Origin: Cedecea lapagei
GTDB lineage: Bacteria; Pseudomonadota; Gammaproteobacteria; Enterobacterales; Enterobacteriaceae
Length of the DNA stretch: 64,000 bases
Direction: 5' to 3'
NCBI RefSeq assembly: GCF_900635955.1
Contig: NZ_LR134201.1
Span: 1,550,001-1,614,000 of the forward strand
The position numbers were made by a program, and so were the translations under genes. The first letter of the stretch is position 1. Every line of letters starts with the position of its first letter. The notes beneath the pieces were generated by a model. The model did no database searches, was not told the DNA's origin, and was given only the letters and a program-made list of their open reading frames with translations. Below are positions 23,164-31,304 of this stretch, one piece after another.

Positions 23164-23419
23164 AATAAGTTGACCTTTATCTGTATTTTCTTCGGCCAGA
23201 ATAAAAATGAATCAAAGTCGCCACAATCAGAAAGTCGTGCAATTGGGGAATATCAGAATAAACGTAGAGCAATGCGCGGCAGGAATATATTCCGTACAAA
23301 TATCATTCATTATTATTACCAAATATGAAATGTCATATTTTCTTGCAATTTAAAGAAGCAAATTAACAAGAACTCCCGTAAAACGAGCCGCTGTAAATTC
23401 AGTCTTTGAGGATCTTCCG

Positions 23420-24586
23420 TTGAAAACCCGTCTGCTTGCCGCCCTGAGCTTTTTGTCCCTGTCCGTCAACTCTGCTTTCGCTGATGATACTTTCCTCCAT
23501 CAGCCACAGCCGCCGCAGGTAGAAGCCGGCTCATGGGTGCTGATGGATTACACCACCGGGCAGGTGCTGACCGCAGGGAATGAGCACGTTCAGCGTAACC
23601 CGGCGAGCCTGACGAAGCTGATGACCGGCTATGTGGTAGACCGTGCTATCGACAGCAAACGTATCACCCCGGACGATGTGGTCACGGTAGGTAAAGACGC
23701 ATGGGCAAAAGGCAACCCGGTCTTTGATGGTTCGTCCCTGATGTTTATCAAACCGGGCGACAGGGTTACCGTGCGTGACTTAAGCCGGGGATTGATTATT
23801 GATTCCGGTAACGACGCCTGCGTTGCGCTGGCAGATTACGTCGCCGGTGGGCAAAAGCAATTTGTCGGCATGATGAACCACTACGTCGAACAGCTTGGCC
23901 TGCATGATACCCATTTTGAAACCGTGCACGGCCTTGATGCGCCAGGGCAGCACAGTTCAGCCTATGACCTTGCCGTCCTCTCTCGCGCTATCATTCACGG
24001 CGAGCCGCAGTTCTACCATATGTACAGCGAACGTAGCCTTACCTGGAACGGTATTACCCAGCAGAACCGTAACGGCCTGCTGTGGGATAAGTCCCTGAAC
24101 GTCGACGGTCTGAAAACGGGGCATACTGAGACGGCGGGCTTCAACATTATTGCCTCCAGCGTACTCGGCCAGCGTCGCCTGATTGCGGTGATTATGGGCG
24201 GTCTTAGTCCAAAAGGGCGCGAAGAACAGGCCCGCAAGCTGCTGCACTGGGGGCAGGATAACTTCGACACCGTGCAGGTCTTGCAAAAAGGCAAAGCCAT
24301 CGGCAACGAGCACATCTGGTATGGCGATAAGCCAGAGATTAGCGTTGGCCCGGATCAGGACGTTTTCCTCGCGTTGCCTAAATCAGAAGTCCCGAACATT
24401 AAGGCTAAATATGTGCTGAGCAAGCAGGATATGGAGGCGCCGCTGGCTGCAAATACCCCGGTGGGCGAAATCCAGCTGTTTGATGGCGACAAGCTTATCT
24501 CCCACTGGCCGCTGGTGAACCTGACTCCGGTGGAGAAAGGCGGGCTGTTTTCGCGCCTGGGTGACTTTATCAGCCGCAAGCTTTAA
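23420..24586 (+). CDS. dacD: D-alanyl-D-alanine carboxypeptidase DacD (PBP6b)
   Basis: A low-molecular-weight penicillin-binding protein that trims the terminal D-Ala from peptidoglycan pentapeptides in the periplasm. A signal peptide ends at SAFA (about 21). The three active-site motifs are Ser63-Leu-Thr-Lys66, Ser129-Gly-Asn131 and Lys232-Thr-Gly234. A second beta domain and an amphipathic C-terminal helix (SRLGDFISRKL) follow, as for membrane attachment. 388 residues; the start is TTG behind GAGG. It precedes sbmC as in E. coli. Confidence 0.95.
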   Translation: MKTRLLAALSFLSLSVNSAFADDTFLHQPQPPQVEAGSWVLMDYTTGQVLTAGNEHVQRNPASLTKLMTGYVVDRAIDSKRITPDDVVTVGKDAWAKGNPVFDGSSLMFIKPGDRVTVRDLSRGLIIDSGNDACVALADYVAGGQKQFVGMMNHYVEQLGLHDTHFETVHGLDAPGQHSSAYDLAVLSRAIIHGEPQFYHMYSERSLTWNGITQQNRNGLLWDKSLNVDGLKTGHTETAGFNIIASSVLGQRRLIAVIMGGLSPKGREEQARKLLHWGQDNFDTVQVLQKGKAIGNEHIWYGDKPEISVGPDQDVFLALPKSEVPNIKAKYVLSKQDMEAPLAANTPVGEIQLFDGDKLISHWPLVNLTPVEKGGLFSRLGDFISRKL

Positions 24587-24604
24587 CCTTTTATACTGTT
24601 AACG

Positions 24605-24631
24605 AACCGCGCGACGAGTGCGGTTTTTTTG
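24605..24631 (+). terminator. Terminator after dacD
   Basis: AACCGC pairs with GCGGTT around a nine- to eleven-base loop, followed by TTTTTGTC. Confidence 0.75.
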
Positions 24632-24692
24632 TCTCTATTTCCTGCGAGGCAGCTCCCAAATCTGGCAGCTTGTGCAGGTAGTATGAAAAATA

Positions 24693-24712
24693 TAGTGTAT
24701 AAAAATACAGTA
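24693..24712 (+). promoter_or_regulatory. LexA (SOS) box of sbmC
   Basis: TAGTGTATAAAAATACAGTA fits the LexA consensus TACTGT-N8-ACAGTA with one core change (GTG for CTG in the left arm). It lies 27 bases before the sbmC start. E. coli sbmC is known to be SOS-induced, which supports the call. Confidence 0.85.
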
Positions 24713-24738
24713 TATTTATTCATCAGCGTGGAGGCAGT

Positions 24739-25203
24739 ATGACATTCAAAGTTCAGCAGGTTCCGGCGCGCAAAGTGGCCGGTTTTCATCTTGTTGGGCC
24801 CTGGGAAACTACGGTGCCGCAGGGGTTTGATCAGCTGGCGATGTGGACAAAAAACCACGGCCTGCACGGAGACTGGCTGGCTGTTTACTACGACGATCCT
24901 GACGTCGTCCCGGCGAACAAGCTTCGCGTTGATACGGTGCTGGGCGTCGCTGATGACTTCATCGTGCCGGAGAACAGCGAAGGCGTTATCGTCACGGCTA
25001 TCGAGGCGGACACCTATGCCATCGGCCATGCCAAAGTAGAAAACGACGCTTTCCATGAAGCCTGGGAGACTTTCTTCGACCAGGTCGAAGCTGACGGCGG
25101 GTATCGCTTGACAGGAAAACCCTGCTACGAAATCTATCTCAACGACGGCTCAACCTCCGGCGTATGGGAAATAGAGATGTATGTCCCGGTCGCTAAAGTC
25201 TGA
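24739..25203 (+). CDS. sbmC: DNA gyrase inhibitor SbmC (GyrI)
   Basis: A 154-residue GyrI-like single-domain protein that binds gyrase and protects cells from microcin B17 and other gyrase poisons. VAGFHLVGPWE, WLAVYYDDPD, VPENSEGVIVT and the C-terminal CYEIYLNDGS-WEIEMYVPV strands match the E. coli protein (157 residues). GTGGAGG precedes the ATG. It is under the LexA box at 24693. The next gene starts 12 bases after it. Confidence 0.93.
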   Translation: MTFKVQQVPARKVAGFHLVGPWETTVPQGFDQLAMWTKNHGLHGDWLAVYYDDPDVVPANKLRVDTVLGVADDFIVPENSEGVIVTAIEADTYAIGHAKVENDAFHEAWETFFDQVEADGGYRLTGKPCYEIYLNDGSTSGVWEIEMYVPVAKV

Positions 25204-25215
25204 CAGGAGCCAACC

Positions 25216-25650
25216 ATGACGGAAGCTATCGCAGGCTTAAAGGTGTTGTTTGTCGCCGGGTATGGCCCGGTTACGCGTGACGTGGCGGCAAGCAGCAACT
25301 TCTATCAGCGGGTGCTTGGCCTGCCGCTGAAGGCAATGGAAGGCAACGAGGCCTACCTGGCAACGGAGCTGGATGAGCTGGACGGCGTGAAGCACTTTGC
25401 ACTCTGGCCGCTCGCACAGGCGGCGCACTCCTGTTTCGGCGTTGACAGCTGGCCGGAGAGCATTGTCGTGCCACAAAGCTGGGTGGAGTTTGAAGTTGAA
25501 GACGTCGGGCAGGCGACGGCAGTGCTGAAGCAGGCAGGCTACAGGATGCTGGTTGATAACCGTATGGAGCCCTGGGGGCAAACGGTATCGCGCTTGTTGA
25601 GCCCTGAAGGCCTGCTGGTCGGCGTCACCGTAACGCCCTGGCTGCGCTAG
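25216..25650 (+). CDS. VOC (glyoxalase/bleomycin-resistance fold) family protein
   Basis: A 144-residue vicinal-oxygen-chelate protein with two beta-alpha-beta-beta-beta modules: the N-terminal TRDVAASSNFYQRVLGLPL and the C-terminal WVEFEVEDVGQATAVLKQAGYRML, ending in SPEGLLVGV. A metal-binding His/Glu set is not obvious. AGGAG precedes the ATG and it follows sbmC by 12 bases, so it may be co-induced by DNA damage. The substrate is unknown; it could be a drug-binding or a lyase-type member. Confidence 0.8.
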   Translation: MTEAIAGLKVLFVAGYGPVTRDVAASSNFYQRVLGLPLKAMEGNEAYLATELDELDGVKHFALWPLAQAAHSCFGVDSWPESIVVPQSWVEFEVEDVGQATAVLKQAGYRMLVDNRMEPWGQTVSRLLSPEGLLVGVTVTPWLR

Positions 25651-25805
25651 CATCGGTAACTCAGGGTGGCGTTTAGCCACCCTGTTTCTGACCTTTAGCA
25701 AAGAAACGTGAAATATCCCGCGCAAAAAGCCCGTGTTCCGAGGCTTTGTGATCTCCTTCCCGGAAAAACAGGTACACTTTATTTTTTGTTTCCGGAGAGC
25801 CGGGT

Positions 25806-26864
25806 GTGCGCCCCGACAAATCACTGACCCCGTTTGAGATCCGTATTTACCGCAACTATCGCGTTGCCCACGGTATACGCATCGCCCTTGCTTTTGTGCT
25901 GACGTTTGTTCTGGTTCGCCTGCTGCAGATCCCGGAGGGGACCTGGCCGCTGATCACGCTGGTGGTGGTGATGGGGCCTATCTCGTTTTGGGGCAATGTC
26001 GTGCCTCGTGCTTTCCAGCGTATTGGCGGCACCATTTTTGGGGCTGCCGTAGGGCTTATAGCCCTCAAGCTTGAGTTATTCTCTCTGCCGCTGATGATTA
26101 TCTGGTGCGGGCTGACGATGTTCCTTTGCGGCTATCTGGCACTCGGCAAGCGCCCGTACCAGGCGCTTCTTATCGGTATCACGCTTTCGGTGGTGGTGGG
26201 CGCGCCGCCGGGGGATATGGAGATTGCGCTATGGCGAAGCGGCGACGTCATTTTTGGGTCTCTGCTGGCTATGCTTTTCACCAGCATTTACCCGCAACGG
26301 GCGTTTATTCACTGGCGAATCCAGATGGCGACCTTTGTTCAGGCATTCGGTAAAATCTACACGGCGGGTTTCTCGCCAAACCTGGTTGAGCGCCCGAGGC
26401 TGGAAAAACCGCTGCAGAAGATCCTCAACGACGTGGTGAAAATGCGAGCTTTAATTGGCCCGGCCAGCAAAGAGACCCGCATTCAGAAGTCGGTCTTTGA
26501 GGCGATTCAGACCATTAACCGTAATATGGTGTGCACGCTTGAGCTGCAGATAAACGCCTACTGGGCAACCCGAGCCAGCCATTTTGTAATGATTAATGCC
26601 CACACGCTACGCGATACCCAGCAAATGGCGCAGCGGACGCTGGCGGCCATTGCAAAGGCGCTGCATGAAGGAAATCCTTCGCCTATTTCTGCCAACAACG
26701 AGAAGCTGAATGAGATCGTTTTTGAGCTGCGTCAGCTGATGGAGGAGGGCAAAGAGAGCCCGCTGCAGGAGACGCCGATCCATGGTTATGTCTGGCTCAG
26801 CCTCGAACTGGCTCGCCAGCTTGAGCTGTTGTCACACCTTATTTGCCGGGCGCTGCGCAAATAG
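25806..26864 (+). CDS. yeeA: FUSC-family inner membrane protein YeeA
   Basis: 352 residues, the same as E. coli YeeA. The N-terminal half has six hydrophobic helices with IRIALAFVLTFVLVRLL and GTWPLITLVVVMGPISFWGN, the latter a mark of the fusaric-acid-resistance/aromatic-efflux fold. The C-terminal half is cytoplasmic and helical. It is a predicted transporter component of unproven substrate. The start is GTG, preceded by GGAGAG. Confidence 0.9.
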   Translation: MRPDKSLTPFEIRIYRNYRVAHGIRIALAFVLTFVLVRLLQIPEGTWPLITLVVVMGPISFWGNVVPRAFQRIGGTIFGAAVGLIALKLELFSLPLMIIWCGLTMFLCGYLALGKRPYQALLIGITLSVVVGAPPGDMEIALWRSGDVIFGSLLAMLFTSIYPQRAFIHWRIQMATFVQAFGKIYTAGFSPNLVERPRLEKPLQKILNDVVKMRALIGPASKETRIQKSVFEAIQTINRNMVCTLELQINAYWATRASHFVMINAHTLRDTQQMAQRTLAAIAKALHEGNPSPISANNEKLNEIVFELRQLMEEGKESPLQETPIHGYVWLSLELARQLELLSHLICRALRK

Positions 26865-26947
26865 CGCGCGCAAAGCGCAGAAATGACAATGCTTGTTTCG
26901 ATTCAGCAGAAATTGAGGTTAAGATAGGGCAAGCCCGTAAGTGAGAC

Positions 26948-26963
26948 TGACAAAAAATTGTCA
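26948..26963 (+). promoter_or_regulatory. Palindrome in the yeeX leader
   Basis: TGACAA-AAAA-TTGTCA is a perfect 6-4-6 inverted repeat, about 75 bases before yeeX. A CAACCGC/GCGGTTG hairpin follows downstream. It may be an operator or part of a structured leader; the factor is unknown. Confidence 0.35.
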
Positions 26964-27037
26964 TCGTCAACCGCTACTACTAAGGTTATGGCGGTTGTCT
27001 TAACGAATCCGAGTACCAATTTAGCAGGGGTGTAAAA

Positions 27038-27373
27038 ATGGAAAATATCAAACCTACCTTCCAGGACGTGCTGGAGTTTGTTCGTCTGTTCCGTCGTAAA
27101 AACAAACTGCAGCGTGAAATCCAGGACGTAGAGAAAAAGATCCGTGACAACCAGAAGCGCGTGCTGCTGCTCGATAACCTGAGCGACTATATCAAGCCGG
27201 GCATGAGCATCGAAGCGGTTCAGGGCATCATTGCCAGCATGAAGACCGACTATGAAGACCGCGTGGATGACTACATCATTAAAAACGCCGAGCTGTCTAA
27301 AGAGCGTCGTGAGATCTCTAAGAAGCTGAAGGTGATGGGCGAGCAGAAAGTTGCCGATACCAAATCTGAATAA
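27038..27373 (+). CDS. yeeX: PTS polar-localisation regulator TmaR (YeeX, DUF496)
   Basis: A small helical protein of 111 residues with the DUF496 sequence [35 protein letters not shown] and heptad-like charged helices to the end. The E. coli homologue (109 residues, renamed TmaR) recruits enzyme I of the sugar phosphotransferase system to the cell pole and limits its activity. GCAGGGG precedes the ATG. Order with yeeA is as in E. coli. Confidence 0.93.
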   Translation: MENIKPTFQDVLEFVRLFRRKNKLQREIQDVEKKIRDNQKRVLLLDNLSDYIKPGMSIEAVQGIIASMKTDYEDRVDDYIIKNAELSKERREISKKLKVMGEQKVADTKSE

Positions 27374-27390
27374 TACTCAGTGAATCCAGA

Positions 27391-27416
27391 AAGCCGCCTG
27401 TAAGGGCGGCTTTTTT
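27391..27416. terminator. Terminator between yeeX and the arsR-type gene
   Basis: AAGCCGCC pairs with GGCGGCTT and is followed by T residues on the plus strand. It ends yeeX and overlaps the end of the converging regulator gene. Confidence 0.8.
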
Positions 27417-27723
27417 ACGCCTCATTCACCATCACCCGCAGTAAGGTTTCCAGAAGTCCTGGGAAACGAGCATCCAGATCCTCCCGCCTTAACGAAATCA
27501 GATTTTCACGCCCCTGAGGGCGCTGCCAGATTACGCCGCTATCGCGCAGCACGCGCCAGTGGTGGGTCATAGTGGACTTCGCCACCTCCTGGCGCAGCGC
27601 TCCGCAGGTAAGCTCTGCGCCACCGGCGAGCGATTTAACAATCTCCAGCCGCAGGGGGTTACCCAGGGCAAAAAGGACATTTTCAAGGCGGATTTGTTCT
27701 CGTTCCGGGTGGTTGGCGATCAT
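27415..27723 (-). CDS. ArsR-family winged-helix regulator
   Basis: 102 residues. ENVLFALGNPLRLEIVKSLAGG is the typical ArsR entry, LTCGALRQEVAKSTMTHHWRVLRDSGVI the helix-turn-helix, and RPQGRENLISLRREDLDARF the wing. There is no CxC metal site, so it probably senses something other than arsenic-type thiol metals. It is divergent from the EF-G paralogue with an inverted repeat between them (27815-27838), which points to control of that gene and of itself. Confidence 0.85.
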   Translation of the reverse strand: MIANHPEREQIRLENVLFALGNPLRLEIVKSLAGGAELTCGALRQEVAKSTMTHHWRVLRDSGVIWQRPQGRENLISLRREDLDARFPGLLETLLRVMVNEA

Positions 27724-27814
27724 ACTCTTCCTGTCCAGGCGGTTACGGCACGTCGGCCGGCTACTATAGCAAACTGATGCCCCTTCGACTGCATCGGGAT
27801 TAGCGATAGCTCAA

Positions 27815-27843
27815 ATTGTTCGAATATACTCGTACAATTGTAC
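27815..27843. promoter_or_regulatory. Inverted-repeat operator between arsR-type gene and fusA2
   Basis: ATTGTTCGA-ATATAC-TCGTACAAT is a 9-6-9 inverted repeat with one mismatch, and it is followed by the perfect 12-bp palindrome GTACAATTGTAC (27832-27843). It lies 73 bases before the EF-G start. ArsR-type dimers bind such spaced repeats, so this is the likely operator. Confidence 0.55.
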
Positions 27844-27915
27844 TATGATCCTGGCGAACAAAACTGGCGGCCATCCCGGTCGTCGCTTAACAGTCATAAA
27901 GACTAAGGACACATC

Positions 27916-30018
27916 ATGCCCCGACCCATCCCTCTCGAACGCTATCGCAACATTGGTATTTCCGCCCACATTGATGCCGGTAAAACAACCACGACCGAAC
28001 GTATTTTGTTTTACACCGGCATGAGCCACAAACTGGGCGAAGTTCACGATGGCGCAGCAACGACAGACTGGATGGCTCAGGAGCAAGAGCGCGGCATTAC
28101 CATTACCTCCGCCGCAGTGAGCTGCTTCTGGCCGGGTATGGACCGCGGTTTTGAACCGCACCGTATCAACATCATCGACACACCGGGACACGTAGACTTC
28201 ACCATTGAGGTGGAGCGTTCTATGCGTGTGCTGGACGGCGCCGTAATGGTTTACGACTCCGTGGGCGGCGTGCAGCCGCAGTCGGAAACGGTCTGGCGGC
28301 AGGCGAATAAATACCGCGTACCGCGGCTGGCCTTCGTTAACAAAATGGACCGCCCGGGAGCTGATTTCTTCCGCGTGGTACAGATGATGATTGATCGCCT
28401 GAAGGCTAATCCGGTGCCGATTGTGATCCCCATCGGCGCAGAAGAACACTTCACCGGCGTAGTGGACCTGATAAAAATGCGCGCCATTCTATGGGATGAC
28501 GCGACCCAGGGCATGACGTTCAGCTATGCACCGGTGCCGGAAGATCTGCTGCAAACCGCGCAACAATGGCGGGAAAAAATGGTATCTGCGGCGGCCGAGG
28601 CCAACGATGAGCTTATGGACAAATACCTGGAAACCGGCGAGCTGACCGAAGCGGACATCATTACCGGCCTGCGTGTTCGTACCCTCGCCGGAGAAATCCA
28701 GCCGATGCTGTGCGGCAGCGCGTTCAAAAACAAAGGCGTGCAGCGCATGCTGGACGCGGTGGTAGAGCTGATGCCTTCTCCACTCGACATTCCTGCCATT
28801 GACGGCGTGGATGAAAAGGGGCAGCACGCGGAACGTCATCCAAATGATGATGAACCCTTCTCGGCGTTGGCTTTTAAGCTGATGACCGATCCCTATGTTG
28901 GTCAATTAACCTTTATTCGTGTTTATTCCGGCGTGCTGCGTAAAGGCGATTCGGTTTACAACCCGGTGAAAGGTAAGAAGGAGCGTATTGGTCGCATTGT
29001 TCAGATGCACGCGAACGATCGCCATGAGGTTGAAGAACTTCGAACGGGTGATATTGCCGCCTGCGTCGGGCTGAAAGACGTCACTACGGGCGATACGCTA
29101 ACTGATCCGAATGCGGTGATTACGCTTGAGCGCATGGAATTTCCTGAACCGGTTATTTCACTCGCTATCGAGCCGAAGACCAAGGCCGATCAGGAGAAAA
29201 TGGGCGTCGCATTGCAGCGTTTAGCGGCAGAAGACCCTTCATTCCGGCTGCATACGGACGAGGAGTCCGGACAGACGATTATCTCCGGCATGGGCGAGCT
29301 CCATCTGGAAATCATCGTTGACCGTATGAAGCGTGAATTTGGCGTGGAAGCCAATATCGGTCGGCCTCAGGTTACCTATCGCGAAACGATCCGCAAAACG
29401 GTGAAAGACGTTGAAGGCAAATTTGTGCGCCAGTCCGGCGGTAAAGGGCAGTACGGCCATGTGGTGCTGACGCTTGAGCCGCAGGAGCCGGGTAAAGGCT
29501 TTGTGTTTGAAGATGCGACAAAAGGGGGCGTGGTCCCTCGGGAGTACATTCCTTCCGTGGAAAAAGGCCTGCGCGAAGCCATGAATACCGGCGTGCTGGC
29601 CGGGTACCCTGTCGTGGATGTCAAAGCCACGCTGACCTTCGGCTCTTACCATGACGTGGACTCTTCGGAAATGGCGTTCAGGATGGCGGCGATCTTTGGC
29701 TTTAAGGATGCGGTGCGTAAGGCAGATCCGGTCATTCTTGAGCCGATCATGCACGTCGAGGTGGAAACGCCGGAAGAGTACGCCGGTAACATCATGGGCG
29801 ATCTCTCCTCCCGTCGCGGTATGGTGCAGGGTATGGAAGAGCGGTTCGGCAGCCAGATCATCCGTGCCGATGTGCCGCTTGCTGAGATGTTTGGCTACTC
29901 TACCACGCTGCGATCTATGTCGCAGGGTAGGGCGACCTACAGCATGGAGTTCCATCATTACGCCGAAGCGCCGCGCAACGTGGCCGACGATATTATTGCC
30001 AGCCGCGTAAAAGCTTAA
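27916..30018 (+). CDS. fusA2: Second elongation factor G (EF-G paralogue)
   Basis: A 700-residue translational GTPase with all five EF-G domains. GTPase motifs are intact: AHIDAGKT (17-24), ERGITITSA (58-66), DTPGH (88-92) and NKMD (142-145). Domain IV holds the [10 protein letters not shown] loop, and [12 protein letters not shown] is in domain IV/V. It is clearly related to, but distinct from, the E. coli FusA (I judge roughly 60 percent identical by eye). It is not in the rpsL-rpsG-fusA-tufA setting, so the housekeeping copy must be elsewhere. Divergence from an ArsR-type gene suggests that it is induced. It may act in translocation or ribosome recycling under stress or give tolerance to an EF-G-targeting inhibitor; this is inference. 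Confidence 0.9.
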   Translation: MPRPIPLERYRNIGISAHIDAGKTTTTERILFYTGMSHKLGEVHDGAATTDWMAQEQERGITITSAAVSCFWPGMDRGFEPHRINIIDTPGHVDFTIEVERSMRVLDGAVMVYDSVGGVQPQSETVWRQANKYRVPRLAFVNKMDRPGADFFRVVQMMIDRLKANPVPIVIPIGAEEHFTGVVDLIKMRAILWDDATQGMTFSYAPVPEDLLQTAQQWREKMVSAAAEANDELMDKYLETGELTEADIITGLRVRTLAGEIQPMLCGSAFKNKGVQRMLDAVVELMPSPLDIPAIDGVDEKGQHAERHPNDDEPFSALAFKLMTDPYVGQLTFIRVYSGVLRKGDSVYNPVKGKKERIGRIVQMHANDRHEVEELRTGDIAACVGLKDVTTGDTLTDPNAVITLERMEFPEPVISLAIEPKTKADQEKMGVALQRLAAEDPSFRLHTDEESGQTIISGMGELHLEIIVDRMKREFGVEANIGRPQVTYRETIRKTVKDVEGKFVRQSGGKGQYGHVVLTLEPQEPGKGFVFEDATKGGVVPREYIPSVEKGLREAMNTGVLAGYPVVDVKATLTFGSYHDVDSSEMAFRMAAIFGFKDAVRKADPVILEPIMHVEVETPEEYAGNIMGDLSSRRGMVQGMEERFGSQIIRADVPLAEMFGYSTTLRSMSQGRATYSMEFHHYAEAPRNVADDIIASRVKA

Positions 30019-30028
30019 GCTGTACTCA

Positions 30029-30057
30029 AAATGGGCGAGCTCATCTCGCCCATTTTT
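30029..30057 (+). terminator. Terminator after the EF-G paralogue
   Basis: AAATGGGCGAG pairs with CTCGCCCATTT around a five-base loop, then further T residues. Confidence 0.85.
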
Positions 30058-30181
30058 CATCTGCGAGTCATTTCCCATTCGCTTTGCAACGCCCCGCATA
30101 CGTCAAAAAATAGTTGAAACCTGCTCGGACATGTTGAATCAGTGCCATGATTCGCTGCATTTTTGCACAGATAATCCACGA

Positions 30182-30217
30182 TATAGCCTTGTGTCTATAT
30201 AGCATTTAACCTATATT
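30182..30217 (+). promoter_or_regulatory. Promoter and operator of the toxin-antitoxin pair
   Basis: TTGTGT (30189-30194) and TATATT (30212-30217) are spaced by exactly 17 bases. The inverted repeat TATAG-N8-CTATA (30182-30199) covers the -35 element, as expected for autorepression by an antitoxin. Confidence 0.55.
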
Positions 30218-30231
30218 GAAAAGGATGTCGC

Positions 30232-30606
30232 ATGTGGTCGATAAAAATGACGGATACGTTTGATGCCTGGTTTACGGCATCGGATGATGCAACCAAAGCC
30301 TGTGTTATAGCATCAATGGTGTTGCTAAAGAGCCGGGGCCCTTTGCTAAGCAGGCCTTACGCTGACACCGTGAGAGGGTCGCAATACGCGAACATGAAAG
30401 AGCTGCGTGTTCAATGCAAAGGTGAACCATTAAGGCTATTCTTCGCTTTTGATATAAGGCGTTATGCCATCCTGTTGTGTGCAGGTAACAAGGTCGGAAA
30501 CGAGAAGCGGTTTTATGACCTCATGATTCCTCGGGCTGATAAGGAGTTTGCAGCTCATCTGAAACAGTTAACGGAAAAGGAACAAACAGAATGGGTCGAA
30601 CACTAG
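30232..30606 (+). CDS. RelE/HigB-type toxin (Gp49-like)
   Basis: A 124-residue protein of the phage Gp49/HigB toxin family: TDTFDAWFTASDDATKACVIASM at the N-terminus, then LSRPYADTVRGSQYANMKELRVQCKGEPLRLFFAFDIRRYAILLCAGNK, which matches the beta-sheet core of RelE-like mRNA interferases with conserved Lys/Arg. The end, with YDLMIPRADKEFAAHL, is typical. It precedes and overlaps its antitoxin by 16 bases, the toxin-first order of higBA. Confidence 0.88.
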   Translation: MWSIKMTDTFDAWFTASDDATKACVIASMVLLKSRGPLLSRPYADTVRGSQYANMKELRVQCKGEPLRLFFAFDIRRYAILLCAGNKVGNEKRFYDLMIPRADKEFAAHLKQLTEKEQTEWVEH

Positions 30607-30893
30607 AACAGCTGCTGGCCGAAGAAAAACCCGAAGTGGTGGCCGCGGCGCAGGCCATGGCCGACGAAATGCTGCTGAATATCCATCTGGCTGAACTCCG
30701 CGATAAAGTTAGAAAAACGCAGAACGAGATGGCGCAGAAGCTGGGCGTGAAGCAACCCACCGTCGCTGAAATGGAAAAAAAGGGCCGTGATATCAAACTC
30801 TCTTCCCTCAAGCGTTACGTCGAGGCGGCGGGCGGGAAGGTTAAGCTGGATATCGAGCTACCGGACGGCACACACTTCAATATCGCGCTGTAA
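30591..30893 (+). CDS. XRE-type antitoxin of the HigBA-like pair
   Basis: 100 residues with a helix-turn-helix in the second half (RKTQNEMAQKLGVKQPTVAEMEKKGRDIKLSSLKRYVEAAGG). The preceding helical part probably contacts the toxin. It should neutralise the toxin and repress the promoter at 30182-30217. Overlaps the toxin gene by 16 bases, with its GGAACAAACAG-like ribosome site inside it. Confidence 0.88.
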   Translation: MGRTLEQLLAEEKPEVVAAAQAMADEMLLNIHLAELRDKVRKTQNEMAQKLGVKQPTVAEMEKKGRDIKLSSLKRYVEAAGGKVKLDIELPDGTHFNIAL

Positions 30894-30926
30894 TGGGATG
30901 GGGCGGCGTTCACCGCCCGGCCGGTC

Positions 30927-31301
30927 TTAAACTTGACCGGTTTCCTGCAAATGCCGCCATAACACTTTCTCGCCCTCGAGGCGGAAAATAACGGTAGACC
31001 AGCGCACGGTGGTGGAGCCATTCAGGGTCTGCGTTTCGCGATAAAGTACGGCGGCCCCGCGTTGCCACTCGTCCAGCAGCGTGAGGTTATCGACCTCAAT
31101 GGCCAGCCCTTCCCGGCTCCCGCCGCTGGCGCTGAAAAAGCCGCAAAGCGCGGGATAATCCAGCTTCGCACCGCTGAGCGCGATCATCGAATAATCTTTA
31201 GCAAAGCGTGCCAGCAGCGCTTCAGGCTCCCCCTGTCCCGCGCCAAGCCACTGCTCAATGGCAACGTGGGCGTCAATCACCTCTTTAAACCAGATATTCA
31301 T
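30927..31301 (-). CDS. DUF4440/SnoaL-like (NTF2 fold) protein
   Basis: A 124-residue single-domain protein: an N-terminal helix pair (VIDAHVAIEQWLGAG), then FAKDYSMIALSGAKLDYPALCGFF and a curved sheet ending WSTVIFRLEGEKVLWRHLQETG. These features fit the NTF2-like fold of DUF4440. It starts 3 bases after the MFS gene and is probably in one transcript with it. It could be an enzyme or a small-molecule binder; no catalytic set is evident. Confidence 0.7.
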   Translation of the reverse strand: MNIWFKEVIDAHVAIEQWLGAGQGEPEALLARFAKDYSMIALSGAKLDYPALCGFFSASGGSREGLAIEVDNLTLLDEWQRGAAVLYRETQTLNGSTTVRWSTVIFRLEGEKVLWRHLQETGQV

Positions 31302-31304
31302 CGC

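Noticed and set aside
29239..30099. 286-codon minus-strand frame opposite the EF-G paralogue
   Set aside because: Shadow of domains III-V of EF-G, His-rich antisense sequence.
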